The translations under genes were made by a program, and so were the position numbers. Positions 24,565 through 36,209 of a stretch of 64,000 bases of DNA are shown piece by piece. The first letter of the stretch is position 1. The number at the start of each line of letters is the position of its first letter. Origin of the DNA: Dermatemys mawii (lineage: Eukaryota > Chordata > Testudines > Dermatemydidae); contig ML677373.1 of NCBI GenBank assembly GCA_007922305.1, positions 19,425,817-19,489,816 on the forward strand, in the 5' to 3' direction. The notes below the pieces were generated by a model. It did not search any database. It was not told the origin of the DNA and saw nothing but the letters and a program-made list of their open reading frames with translations.

Positions 24565-24626
24565 GAAATGGACGTGAGCAACACATCTAGAAGAACTATA
24601 GTTATGAGAAGGTAGGTAACCGTTTA
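24565..24626 (+). repeat. DIRS-like terminal arm, isolated
   Basis: 'gaaatggacgtgagcaacacatctagaagaac...gaaggtaggtaaccg' is a single copy of the right arm found at 23674-23735 and 29263-29345, without its partner. Confidence 0.6.
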
Positions 24627-24629
24627 TTA

Positions 24630-27600
24630 TGTTTAACAATAGTAGCTGTAGTTCCAGAAATTATCTGATAGCTTTCAGATTTTGAACTTGTGTTTATTGC
24701 AACTGTTTGTTATTAAGAGTATTTATTATGACTGCTTTATCAAGTTGTGAACTACAGTTTTGTTCTAGAGAAGACCTCACTTCACGTATTTCAACTATTA
24801 AATGATAAATAAAATCTACGTACTGACAGTGCCATTTCAGATGCCCATGTTTCACAAGACAAAGAGATTGTTGCAAATAAATTTTCCTGGGTTTTAATTG
24901 TTTACTATTTTAAAGTTTTTGTATATAGTTGTTATTTAAGATTAATTTAAAGTGAATGGTAGTGATTTTGTCATAAAATATAACACTTGTTTCTGAAGGT
25001 GCTTTTGGGTGAAGATAAAATGGTGAAAAATGCTACTGAATGCTTTCAGTCTTTAAAGATTCAAATACACTTTTCATAACAGTATAGTGTCCTTATCTTC
25101 ATCCAATATGAATATCTATGATTTGTCTATATAAATATTTCTAGCTTTAATTCTGGCTGTGGTGCACGACCTTTGGGTTTCATGCTGCCTGTGAGGTGTT
25201 CCCGTATGGCCCCTCATTTACTGGATAACAAAGAGCTACAAAACTCTTATGGTTGAAAGGTGTAGCTTTGGAAAGTGACATGATACTATTGTGTCTTCTT
25301 GTGTCTATAGATAGCCTGTAGTAATAGGTATGAAAGATCATGTGAAACTGTGGTTGGATAACATAAAAGTTATCATAACTATCATGATCCAGTACTCAGA
25401 CTTCAATATTTTTCTGGAGGAGCAAGTGCGTGTGAGAGTGAGTGGTGGGGATAGATTGAGCACGTGCCCTGAATTGAGGGAAAACACATTCATTGTTAAC
25501 TCTGCAAGACTCAGTGAGTACTTCACTTCCACAAACTGAAGCCACTACTTGACTCCCTATATCTGACATTTTTTTGTTTAGATATTTAAAAATATTAGGA
25601 AGTGTAAAGCTTTTTTTACAACTGCCAGAGAGTCCTTTCCTTATATTTACTCGATCATTTGTAAAAATCAGTAACTTACAATGGGATCTCCAGGCACTCA
25701 GAACAAATCAGCAAGATCCAACTGTTATATTAGACTTCTATATGACAAATGTTTTGTTTTGCTGTGTTTTTTTGAGTATTTTTGGAATAAAAGTAAGTAA
25801 TTACAAGCTAGTCCCTTAAAAGAGAGAGAGAGAGAGTAAACCTTTCTAAAACAACCCTATCTCCTCTTGAGACAGGAAAAAAAAATCATTCAGCCTCTTC
25901 AATAGAAACCATGCCTTGTGGAATTGCAGCTCAGAACACAGTAGGTGTGTCAGTGTTTTCTCATAGAGTTCTTTCATCTGGATGTCCTTTGATTGTGAAA
26001 TGGCCACAGGATTACAGTACATCTTAAGTAGCTAGTCAACTGGAAATGCATAGAAAAGGAAATGGTAGGCATTTTGGGGATCTTTTACTGATATGAAGGC
26101 AGACAATGTTGTTGCAGAGTTTCAAACATATCCAGGTAGATTCATGGTAAAAGTGATTTAAGACAGTGTGTGGAATAGTAAAATTCTGCAAATCTAAAGA
26201 TATAAAACTGACAAGAACAGACCCTACATGTGATCTTCGTACACTTTAAATAAGGCTGCCATAGTTTTAATGCAGTTTTCTACTGAGTTCAAATTTACAT
26301 CATACTTCACTCAAGTTGTTTTCATGGATTTACGCTAAATACCTAAGGTCAGAAACATACATTTGCAAAGGGTTTGCTCTGTAATATTTAAAACTGCTAC
26401 AGGTGTCTTGGTAATCCTAATTTGTATCTAATACAAGCACTTGTTAGCCATCTCCTTCTAGCTGAAATTAATAGGATTTTTTCCTACAAGGTAATGTAAA
26501 ATTTGTTTGTTCTATAGTCAAAACCTTAATATCTGTTTAATTATTTAGGTCAAGGGATTGTTTTCCTGGACTGTTTATGCTGATTGCTTCATAATATTAT
26601 GTTATTGGAGGTGGGCCTTAATAGACTAAAGCCCCATGGTTCTAGTTGTTTTTACTCTGAATAATGATAGAGAAATGAGAGGGTATTATTACTATTTATA
26701 ACATTCTAAGCTATGCGCCAAGTAAGCACACACATTTTAAGAGAGAGAAAAATGTTATATACATTTGTTACTAATGAAAATGCCTTACATGCAAGGGAAA
26801 AAAACCCTCTGAGAGAGAAAATCTGGTTTACTTATCTTTATCTAACACGAAACTGTAGCCTAAATAGCTTCTCACAACAGTCTAATGACCTGCTCTGTGT
26901 CTCCACTGATGATCTGGACACCTATCTATATAAAATACTCTTGTGGCCTCCATCACCATAGTATCTGGGCAATCTTTTAATGAATTTATCTTCATACCAC
27001 ATCCTTGTGATATAGGGGAGTATCACCTCTGTTTTACAGATGGTGAACTGAGGCAGAGATGATAGACTGAGGACTTGCCCCAGGTTTTATAGGAATTTGT
27101 TCCCTTGCAAAATCCAGCCTCACTTTAGAGTTGGAGCACACTTTCTCTGCCATGGGTTTCTTTCTGGCCAAACTCTGTCAGTAAAGGATGCCCCTAGAAC
27201 TGGCAGTCTTGGTTCATTGCATTGTCATCACTGTTTCCCATCTCATGACTAAAACTGCAGCAGTGCATTAGCTTATTAGCTTTTATAATAAAATCAATTC
27301 AGTTTAGTTTCTTCTAATTTCCAATTCCAAATATCCTAATACAATTTAAACTGTTACCTAAAAAACACAAGTATCCTAAAAATCTATGGTAAAATTGGAA
27401 ATTCAGATTGAAGAAATTTTTAACTTTGTTACTCAAAAGTGCTTGTGAGGATTGGAAGTAAGGAGGGAAGCAAACATAAAGGGAACAATGTATTATGAGT
27501 CTAATCCAAAGTGGAAGTCAATGGAAATTTAGGATCAAGCCCAAAATCAAACAGAAAAACTATACTAACATTTGTAGATGCTCTCTTTCAACAACCAAAA

Positions 27601-27660
27601 TGTTAAATAAAGTTGACTGTAGTATTTCAGGAGTTTTAGATGATTAGGATAAATTAAATG
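24630..27660. other. AT-rich intronic stretch, no recognised feature
   Basis: About 3 kb without an identifiable gene or mobile element. It includes a short (GA)n run (about 25821-25838). Open frames (for example 25574-25819 and 26713-26961) have ordinary random composition. Confidence 0.6.
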
Positions 27661-27666
27661 ATGCAA

Positions 27667-27705
27667 TGTAGCCTAGTGATTAGAACCGAGGTCTAGGAGC
27701 CAGGA
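27667..27705 (+). repeat. SINE head fragment cut by the DIRS-like insertion
   Basis: 'gtagcctagtgattagaacc...ctaggagccaggatt' resembles the tRNA-like head of MIR-like SINEs and stops exactly where the DIRS-like terminal repeat begins (27706). I could not find the SINE resuming after 29352. Confidence 0.45.
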
Positions 27706-27845
27706 TTCTTCAAGTGATTGCTCATGTGTATTCCACAGTAGGTGTGCGTGCTCGCCACGTGCACCAGTGCTGGAAGTTTTTTCCCTTAGCAGTACCTCTA
27801 GGGAGAGCGCCCCACAACCCCTGGAGTGGCGCTGCCCTGGCGCGC

Positions 27846-27851
27846 TATAAG
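27846..27851 (+). promoter_or_regulatory. TATA-like box of the DIRS-like element
   Basis: TATAAG in the context gcgctataaggggcgcc, about 140 bases inside the left terminal repeat and before 'ggttccttcttgccgcc'. The position fits an internal promoter for the element. Activity is not shown. Confidence 0.35.
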
Positions 27852-28072
27852 GGGCGCCGTGTGCTCTGCTACCTTTGGTTCCTTCTTGCCGCCAGTGAAG
27901 TGCATCAGAACTTCACAGCTCCAGCTTTGCTGCAGCTTGTCCTTAGCGTTCTATTCAGTACCTGTAGCTACGTACTTTTTCTAGTTAGTTTAGTTAGCGT
28001 GCCCAGGCTGGGGCATGCCCCGAGCCCCATGCTTTAAGTCGTGCAACACTTGCAGGAGTTCTGTGCTGAGAA

Positions 28073-29069
28073 ATGACCTGCACGCAGACTGTTCACGCTC
28101 TTTGGGTGAGACCCGTATCAGCAATCGTTGCAGTCGAAGATCTGCAAGTTGTTCAAGCCCCGGATGAAGCAAAAAAGGGACATTTGACTCTGGGCTATTC
28201 TGATGGAGTTGGTGTTGACCCCGACTTCGGCACGCCGCTCCAAGTTAGCACCGGGCACTGTCCTCGGGGCATAAGAGGGCCAAGAAGATGCCCCCGATGC
28301 AGTGGTACAGTGGTGCACCGGGGCAGAGGCTAGGCCCACGTCAGGCAGTTCTCGATCCTCATTGGCCTCCAGGCTTCTGACTCACATTGAGCAGAGCAGC
28401 CCAGCCGCATTGGCGCAGGCCTCTCCGGATGTCAGTATGCCTTCCACGTTGGAGGCATTGCACACGGCCCGAGATGTTTGTCCCTTCCAGTACCTGAAGT
28501 GCCACCGACGTTGGTTCCGCACTCCAGAGGCAAGCCACTGCTGGGCTCTTCGCAGCCATCCCAACAGCGGAACTAGTTGCGGTCAAGGGAATTCCTGACA
28601 CCACTCACTGTCCAGCGGCACTCCAGGGCAGAGTCCACATGGATCGCCCTCGAAGCCCACCAGGCTATCTGGCTGGGTGCCATTGGCCCGGGACTCCAAG
28701 CACCACTCCATGCAGGGAGCCCATGCCGACAGAACCGAGGGGGGCATCGCCCAAGGTCCCAGTTCAGAAGGAGTTACTGCAGCCAGTCACGTCATGGATG
28801 TCGTTGCCGCTCCCACTCAGAATCCCATTCAGAGTCTCCTTCAAGGCACTAACTCCATAGTCCTGGGTGCCGATCACCGCGCTGTTGCAGGTCCGCCCAT
28901 TGGAGTCATTTCAAGAGCAGCAGTTACCGCCAGAACTGGTCCTCTGGCTCGAGGTGGTAGTCCCGTGGACAATGTTGTTCCCAGCACCGCCACTCCTCCC
29001 AGCCTTGATGCAGTTGAGACTGCAAAGAAGGAAAAAGGTTTGAGAAAACGGAAGAAGAAAAAGTGGTAA
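28073..29069 (+). pseudogene. broken gag-like ORF1 of the DIRS-like element
   Basis: Overlapping frames at 28073-28333, 28302-28598, 28577-28860 and 28677-29069 give P/S/R/Q-rich peptides of low complexity without a conserved fold. The last ends with a lysine- and arginine-rich tail. By position and composition this is the structural ORF1 of the element, broken by frameshifts. A GC-rich non-coding leader cannot be excluded for part of it. Confidence 0.45.
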
Positions 29070-29352
29070 CCTACCATTTTGTAACCCTTGTTCTTTGAGA
29101 TGACCCACCCTCCTGCCCCTCTGTTGTACTCGCTGGTAAGAAGGAACTGAGAGGGCATCGGGCTGGTGGCACCTGATATACCGACTCATGAGTGCACCAC
29201 TCAAGAGGATGCCACAGCCGGCCCTATGGATACCGCTAAGGCAAAAATCTCCAACAGCTATGCACATGGGTGCACGTACACCTAGAATGGAAAGGACATG
29301 ACCAACGCATCTCAAAGAACAACAGTTAGGAAAGGTAGGTAACTGTTTTTTC
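29066..29352. repeat. DIRS-like 3' terminal palindromic module, second copy
   Basis: 'ggtaacctaccattttgtaacccttgttctttgagatg' opens the module, 'ccctcctgcccctctgttg' follows, and 'gacatgaccaacgcatctcaaagaacaacagtt...ggtaggtaac' closes it. The outer arms are inverted copies of each other and match the module at 23486-23738. Confidence 0.65.
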
Positions 29353-30077
29353 AGCTATCAAAAGAATACATGCAAGTGGCTTAGTTAAGTGCTTTATGAC
29401 ATTCTTTACTCTGTCTTTTTTTCTTTTTCTTTTTTTTTAAACCTGTCTGGAGAGCCAAGGCTAAGCACTTTGCAAGTGCTGATGATACAGAGCAAATGTT
29501 CACCAGCTGGCTCATTTAAATTCACTCTATAATATTGTTTGTTTACACAAGAAACTAGCAACACCTCTTTTCTCTGTTGCCTGTCTAGTCTTCATCCAAT
29601 CTTGTTTAAAACTAAGAATGTTGTATAATGTCACTGTTTTGGGGGCTATGCTTTCCAGAAACTGACAAAGCCCATCTACAGGCAGCCTAGCACTTTTAAA
29701 CAGCAGTTACTAAAACATGCTGATACTGTTAACGTTTTTTTGTGATCTGTTTCAGATGACATACCAGAATAGCACCACATTCTTTCAGTCAATATTATTT
29801 GCCCCCAAAAGCTGAGGAGACATGGCTATGGAAATTCAAATCAATATTTAATCATTGTTAATTTTATATTTAAGTTTTTAACCTGTAATATTCAGATATT
29901 TTTTATTAATATTTTGGAGTTTCTGGACAAAATTCTATTCCATTTTATACTGGGCTAAATCTAGAATAACTACACTGACTTTGAGATTTGCACTTTGGAT
30001 TTTCATCAATATAATAGAGAGTACATTTTGTGCAATATGTTTTTAGTTCTTTATTTCTTTTTAAGTGAATTCTATAG

Positions 30078-30450
30078 CAGGAGTGGCCAACCTGAGCTTG
30101 AGAAGGAGCCAGATCTAGCAATGTACATTGCCAAAAAGCCACAGTAATATGTCAACAACCTCCCATGAGCTTGCCGTGCCCCCTACCCCCGCTTGCAGCA
30201 CCTCCTGCCCACCGGCAGCCCAGCTGATCAGTGCCTCCCATTCCCTCCTTGCACCTTCCAATCAGCTGTTTTGCGGCATGCAGGAGGCTTGAAGGGGGAG
30301 TGCGAGGAGTGAGGGCTTAGCAGGATCAGGGGAGGGAGTGGGAAGGGGTGGAGTGGGGTAGGACCTTGCCAGAGCCAGGGGTTGAGCAGTGAGCACCCCT
30401 TGGCACACTGCAAAGTTGGCTCTTGTAGCTCCAATTCTGCATCCCCAAGG
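30078..30450. mobile_element. hAT-like element, one end only
   Basis: Starts 'caggagtggccaacctgagc', a familiar hAT terminus (CAGGGGTGGCCAAC type). The interior is GC-rich, reading 'gagccagatctagcaatgtaca'. The expected inverted right terminus is not visible, so it is truncated or rearranged. Confidence 0.5.
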
Positions 30451-31559
30451 CTATTTAGGAAGTACCTCGCAAAGTGGGTAGACAGACTCTGGCATCAAGG
30501 TGTTCATGGATTTCTGTACTAGCTGACTTGGTGAATTGGGATTCTGTCTCACTAGGCCTTGGAATAGTGCATATGATGTAATGAATGACAGTTTCAGTAG
30601 CTAGCTCTATGTAAATTGCGACAAACCTAGTCTTGTACCAACCTAGATAATTTCCTTTATTGTTTCTGGCATGAACAAAGCATTTCTCTTATGGATATTT
30701 GCCAAACTGCCCTCCTGAGGAATAATCTTCTAAATCCATGGAGATTCTAAACTTGTAGTTAATGGGGTTGTGATGAACTGAAAGATACCTGCATTATTCT
30801 TATGAATATTGTGTGACTGGTTTTCTTGTGCAGTTTTGTATCGCTACCTACTTGAACTTATAGGATTGTCAGATCAGAGCTACGGCTTGGTCTAGGCAGA
30901 AACAAAACAAACACTGAGATAAGACATCTCAGGCTTTGGAGCAGCTAGGTGAGCAGTGAGGTTATCATCAGGAGATGCTAAAGGCTGGGACCCTATGTAT
31001 CAAAAGAGCCTGACCCGTTAAAATGTATGGTTAAAATGTGCCCCTGGCAGAAAGCAAAGAGGGAAGTGGTCAGCATACCACAAAACTGATGCAAAGATGG
31101 TGGGGAGAGAGGGGTAGACACTGCTACCCCTGGCTGGCTGTCTCCGAGCAGGGCCTAAGTGTTTAGGGCAGGAGCAGCTAAAGGGTTCGGTAAGACCCAT
31201 AAAGCTAGGTGTCTTCTTGCGTTATTTCTAACCAATGTCTCTGAATGCTGCATGCCTCCTCTTACCATTAAATAATACTGCTTGAGAAATCTGTGGGGTT
31301 CCTTTGTATTAACCACTACTCATAGCTCTTGGATAGAAGTCAACAACCGAGTCTAAACCTTACTTGGGTCTTCTGAAATAAGTATGACTGATATCCAGAG
31401 GACTGTAACCCAGGTCCTAGTCTAAGAGAGGGTGAATTTTAGAATTCCACCCCAGGAGGGGGTAAAAGCTAGAGGTCCAACACCCATGAGAGTGCACTTA
31501 GTGAAACCCCAAGAAGGGACATCAGTGGAGCAGAAACCTTGACGGTGCTCGTGATGAAT

Positions 31560-33340
31560 GAGACCCTTACAACACTGGTTTAGTTGGCAATAAATTTTAC
31601 TTCATCTGTGGATAAAATGGGAATACATCTGAGAATTCCTCCAAATATTCTCTGGAAACCTTGTCAGTGGGAGTTGTTAAATAATGTGTTGAAGGAAGTT
31701 TGTTTTAGTCCACTATGTCGATCTTCTGTGCTCATCATAAATGCGTCCAGTCTGGGCTGGGATCCCATCTCCAGAATCTGGCAGTTTGTGGATGATGAAT
31801 TGTGGGAGACCAAACTGCACATAAATGGTCTGAAATTGAGAGCTGAAATGTATACTCTCAGATCTTTTCTGTGATTGATCAATGGCTTGATGTTTAATTG
31901 CTAGCAGACATCAAATAAGTCATATATTACATCAGCAGACAAAGTGACCCCAACCTCTATTTTGGGAGACAATAGATTGGTACCGACTCATCAAGTGCTT
32001 TCTATACCTCTACATCCAGCAGCCAAAAAGAATGTAAGAGTAGGTTATGTCATTCATACACTGTAAGGACAACTTGAGTGGTCCTTGAAACTGCTAGATC
32101 TTGATCCATAGACATCTTTCCATAAACAGTAATGCAGAGTGCTCTAAGTTCTTCTCTAGAGTAGATATGGACTCACACTATCACAATCTCATGCTGCTGT
32201 GCTGAAGCAAGGAATTTCTTCATCTTTCTACCAATTTTGCTGAGACATTGTTATTTTGATAGATACAAGAGAAGTCATCTGGGATCATGCTGGTTGCCCT
32301 CACATGGGACAGATGGTACTGGTATACAGAATTCTTAGATCACAGGGGTGGGAAGCATATCTCCTACCAGGATCATTGGGCCTGTTAGTTCAAGAAGTTG
32401 GTCATATCGTGTATTCCACTCTGAAGTCACTTCAACTCAGAGCTTGAATGACAAGGTGTTCACTACTTCTGATCTGCCATGCTCTTGTAGAAGTGCAAAA
32501 GAGTCCACTTCAGTCCTGATACATTACATAAGAAGTGGAAAAGGTATTTCTGTGAGCAGCAAATAACAATATGTCTCCACTTCATACTTCAGTATATCTG
32601 TTTTGTGTTATTTCTATTCTTTGTCGCCTAGCTGCTTTGACTTGTCCTGAATTAAACTGTACTTGCCTTGCAGCTCAGCATGTTATTTACCAGAGGATAA
32701 TTCTACTATCTTGAATCATCTCACACTGTCATAAGGTATCTGAAAGGACTGATTTATAATTTCCCAGCAAGCCTGTTCTGACATAGGACTTTCACTTAGT
32801 ATGGACAAGATTGAAAGACTCCTCCTTTGAACCCTTTAGAGAGTGTTCTTTATTCTAGCTGTCACTAAAACCAGAATTTTAGTTGCAGTAACATCTGCAA
32901 AAAGTGTCAGTCAGTTGTAAGCTTTAATAGTTTATTCCTCATTTTAGTTATTCTGGATCTTCAACCTAAATTGTTGCCAAAAGTGGGGATCATCGATATT
33001 CTTCCTGAAACTACACTCTGGCAAACTAGATTCCCCAAGATATCAAGGAGGTATTGAACTTTTATGTGAATAGGGCTAGCGGTTTTAGAAAGTCACTTAG
33101 ACTACTTGTAGCCTTTGTAAAGGGACCACTGTAAAGGAAATGCTGTTTCCATTCAGTGCCTGTCTAAATGGATGAAGCTGTCTGTTGAGACATGCTACAC
33201 ATTAGCTCGTATGATAATACTACAGGGTATTCTGACTGCCTCCTCTCTTTCCCATCTCCTACAGAGTTTGTCTTTTGGGACTCTGTGGCTTAACAGAAAG
33301 AACAATGGTGGTTGGGCCTGGGTGATCCTTTTATAGACCC
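31560..33340 (+). mobile_element. older DIRS-like retrotransposon relic
   Basis: The plus-strand frame at 31584-31874 contains INASSLGWDPISRIWQF and DELWETKLHINGLKLRAEM, the RNase H-like region of DIRS elements (usual form D.S..GWGA ... W...E...HIN.LEL.A). Further down come 'YLKGLIYNFPA' (about 32735-32765) and PPLNPLESVL (about 32820-32855), matching the recombinase region FLKGL...P..PFEPL. It is strewn with stops and far more decayed than the copy at 21380. The block 33230-33340 resembles 23780-23900. Confidence 0.6.
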
Positions 33341-33840
33341 AGTTCTGAACACTCAGTGCTGTGCGAGTGCTAGCATGGTCCCAACAGGCACTGATTTCCT
33401 GAGGTTTGTTGATGCTCAGCTTAGTTGGTGCGGTAGGGGCACAGATAGAAGTAAGCAGAGACAAAACTCTCAAAAAACCTAAGATTTTTATGTGTGCATG
33501 TGTGTAAACTTTCTTTTGTTGGTGTAAGCCATGATATTCAGGAATCATGGTTGGCTACATGACTTTCTTTCAGTTAAGAAGAGTAGGCTAAAATGTTGAT
33601 TTATTTGAAAGGCATTCTGCTTTTCACTTTAGATTCAGAAAAACTTCTGTCAAATGCAGACATTGGAAATTCTACTTACGGTCTTCCATCTTTTAAGATG
33701 GCTATTCTCCTACAGAGCTCCACAGTGATCCACTACATTTCTTTCTTTAGCCTTGTCCTGATAAATATATATAATGAATATGATGAGGGGCATATATAGC
33801 TGATCCCTCCTGAGAGAAATAGGAGCACACACCCCTGAGT

Positions 33841-33955
33841 TAAAAAGAGAGAAATAGCTTGAAAGCAAGGAAAAAGAAAAATACATGTACATGAAGAAGA
33901 AAAAAGATAATGGAAGAAGATAGAAAGAAGGAGGAGTGAAGGAATAATATAATAA
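33841..33955 (+). repeat. polypurine tract
   Basis: A long run of A/G words (aaaaagagag, gaagaagaaaaaagata, gaaagaaggagg) with few pyrimidines. Frames here are artefacts. Confidence 0.6.
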
Positions 33956-35720
33956 TCCAAGCTATTTTACTTCAGACAGTTATTACATAATTTTGTATTG
34001 CCAGTTAAGTTTAAACGTGGACTACCAAAATTAGTCTTTCATTGTATATAAAAATGGTAACTTTAGGGCAGCTGTGTTTTGCAGTGAGTCTTAGGAATTT
34101 GTTTGTCCCCAGTGGTTTAGATCAAAATAGTTTAGGAACTAAAAAAGTCAATAAAAAAGAACAAAAAACAATCTGTCACTGGTACATATTCCCAAATTGC
34201 AATCCATCGTTGTCTCCATAATACCACAGTTGGTGGTTGTGAAAATTATTGTGATGTCATAATGAAATAATTATGGCTGCATAAGATATAAGCAAAAACT
34301 GATGATAAAATGAATAAACATCCTTTCAAAATGAAAAACCTGAGTAATTCCGTTATGACAGGGAAGAATAATTTTTAGAAATATAGTTTGGTTTTCCAAA
34401 GTAGTGGCTTCCAGTTGTACCTAGGTACTATAGCATGTGCTTATAAAATCAGCTACACAGAGGAACAGCAGCACAGCAACTAAGGTATAAAGTGGTAGCT
34501 AGGTATAAATGGAGTTGTAGCTTTAATTAGGAGTTTTCTTCTTAGTTAAATCCAGACTCTAAATATTTTCTTTATCTTTTATTTTAATATTTTTCATAAA
34601 TGCTCAATATGTAGCTGCTTTCCTGTAGTTAATTCCATTTTTACTTGAAAATGAAGAATTCATGTGTTTGGAGGAATTCCTATAGGAATGGAAAAACTAT
34701 TACTATATTTAAAGCAGGAAATAATTAAAGAAATATGAGAGGGCATTGTCTTTCATTCCAAATGTTGCAATAAAAAGCATTGTTAAGAATTTGTATTCAT
34801 ATTCATCCTCTTCATCATTCTCTTTTGTTGATTAAAAATTACTTACTGTTGTGTTGGCATAAATATTTGTATTATGTTGAGAAAAGTAATCCTTGTGATT
34901 TAAAACCTATGGTAACTTCAAATGGCTGAACATTTTGAATATAATGTTCTCTTTTAAAACAGTTTTCCCCCCACCCTAAGAATCAATAGAAAAACAACAA
35001 GCTGTTCCTCACTCTGTGCTCTACTAGAGCATCTGAAACCATTTAGCACAGAATCAGTCAAAGTTTCCAGCATATTGTAAACATTCCTTTAGCTATAGTG
35101 AACATGCTGACATAACCCTCACTCTAGGGGGCACAATGTAAAGTATGAGCAGAGGACAGAAAATATGTAGTAACCTTATTTAAGAGTCTTACTTTAAAAG
35201 AAAAAAAGTCCTATTAACTATTTGTAGCCTGTTATTTTCTCTCCATATCCTCCAGAGGCCTGTTAGTACCAGTGAAGTTTGTATTTAAAGGAAAACTCTA
35301 ATTTGACACTTTTTTTCAGAAGATCTGTGCATTTTTCGTTTTTTGTCCATACATAACACAACAGCATGATTACGAAGTGTGGCACATCAAACTTGTGCAA
35401 TGACAGTAGTGACTATAAGAGTGAAGCATATGAAGCATTGGATGTCACTCGAAGCCTAAAATTAAAATATTGCCTTATAATGTGTGTAGTCTGAATGTGT
35501 CTTATTGTTTTTCATTGCTATCTGAATGTTATAATAATCTAATGAAAGTATCCAGTTTCCTTAATTTACTATATTTCTAGTTTTTGAACTTCTTCCAATT
35601 TCTTCCTCCCACCTCTTGGTCAAATAATACACTAGGAGTAGGATACTTTACAAGACGTTTTGCAACAGCAGAGTAACAAATTGTAAATATTTAGCTGGGT
35701 TCTGCAGCTCTTACTCCTGC

Positions 35721-35780
35721 TGGGACAGATCCTCAGCTGGTGTAAATTGTCCTAGCTCCGTGAATGAGGATTTGTCCCAT
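35721..35780. repeat. small foldback repeat
   Basis: Ends 'tgggacagatcctca' and 'tgaggatttgtccca' are imperfect inverted repeats around a 30-base interior ('gctggtgtaaattgtcctagctcc'). It resembles short foldbacks I know from reptile introns. Confidence 0.45.
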
Positions 35781-36209
35781 TGAGTTAACCATGTGAAAAC
35801 TCACCATGAACAAATGTGGCAGTGTCTGGGAGTTCAAAGGGATTCACCTTTTATGATATATTGTTTAATATATCATACTTTTTAATATCATTTTCCCAAA
35901 TACACTGTCCCATTAAGGTTCCTAACATCATGTTCTTTACAAGTGCACTGATTATGTGTTTTATACCATTACATGCCCGGAATTTGGGATGATAATTTAA
36001 ATTGTGTTGAGTTGTAAAAGTGGCTGATTTAAGCATGAAAGTAGTCTATTGATGTCCATGGGGCTCCTCATGTGCTTGAGGTTAGGCATGTGCTTAAATA
36101 ACTTGCTGAATCGGGGCTATAATATCCAAAGGCGAGAAATGAAAAGGAACCAATCCTTGGATTGCCAAAAACAATCCAACTAGCTGAGGATTTATTCCAG
36201 TCATTTAAA

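Larger units (their letters stand above)
27706..29352 (+). mobile_element. internally deleted DIRS-like element with both terminal repeats
   Basis: The left end 'ttcttcaagtgattgctcatg...gtgtgcgtgctcgccacgtgcacc' (27706-27765) pairs with the right end 'ggtgcacgtacacc...gacatgaccaacgcatctcaaagaa' (29267-29319). The interior is GC-rich with many CpGs. It carries remains of the gag-like ORF1 (proline, serine and arginine-rich frames, about 28070-29070, ending in a basic RKRKKKKW), then goes straight to the 3' palindrome. The reverse transcriptase, RNase H and recombinase are absent, so it is a non-autonomous deletion derivative. Confidence 0.7.
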
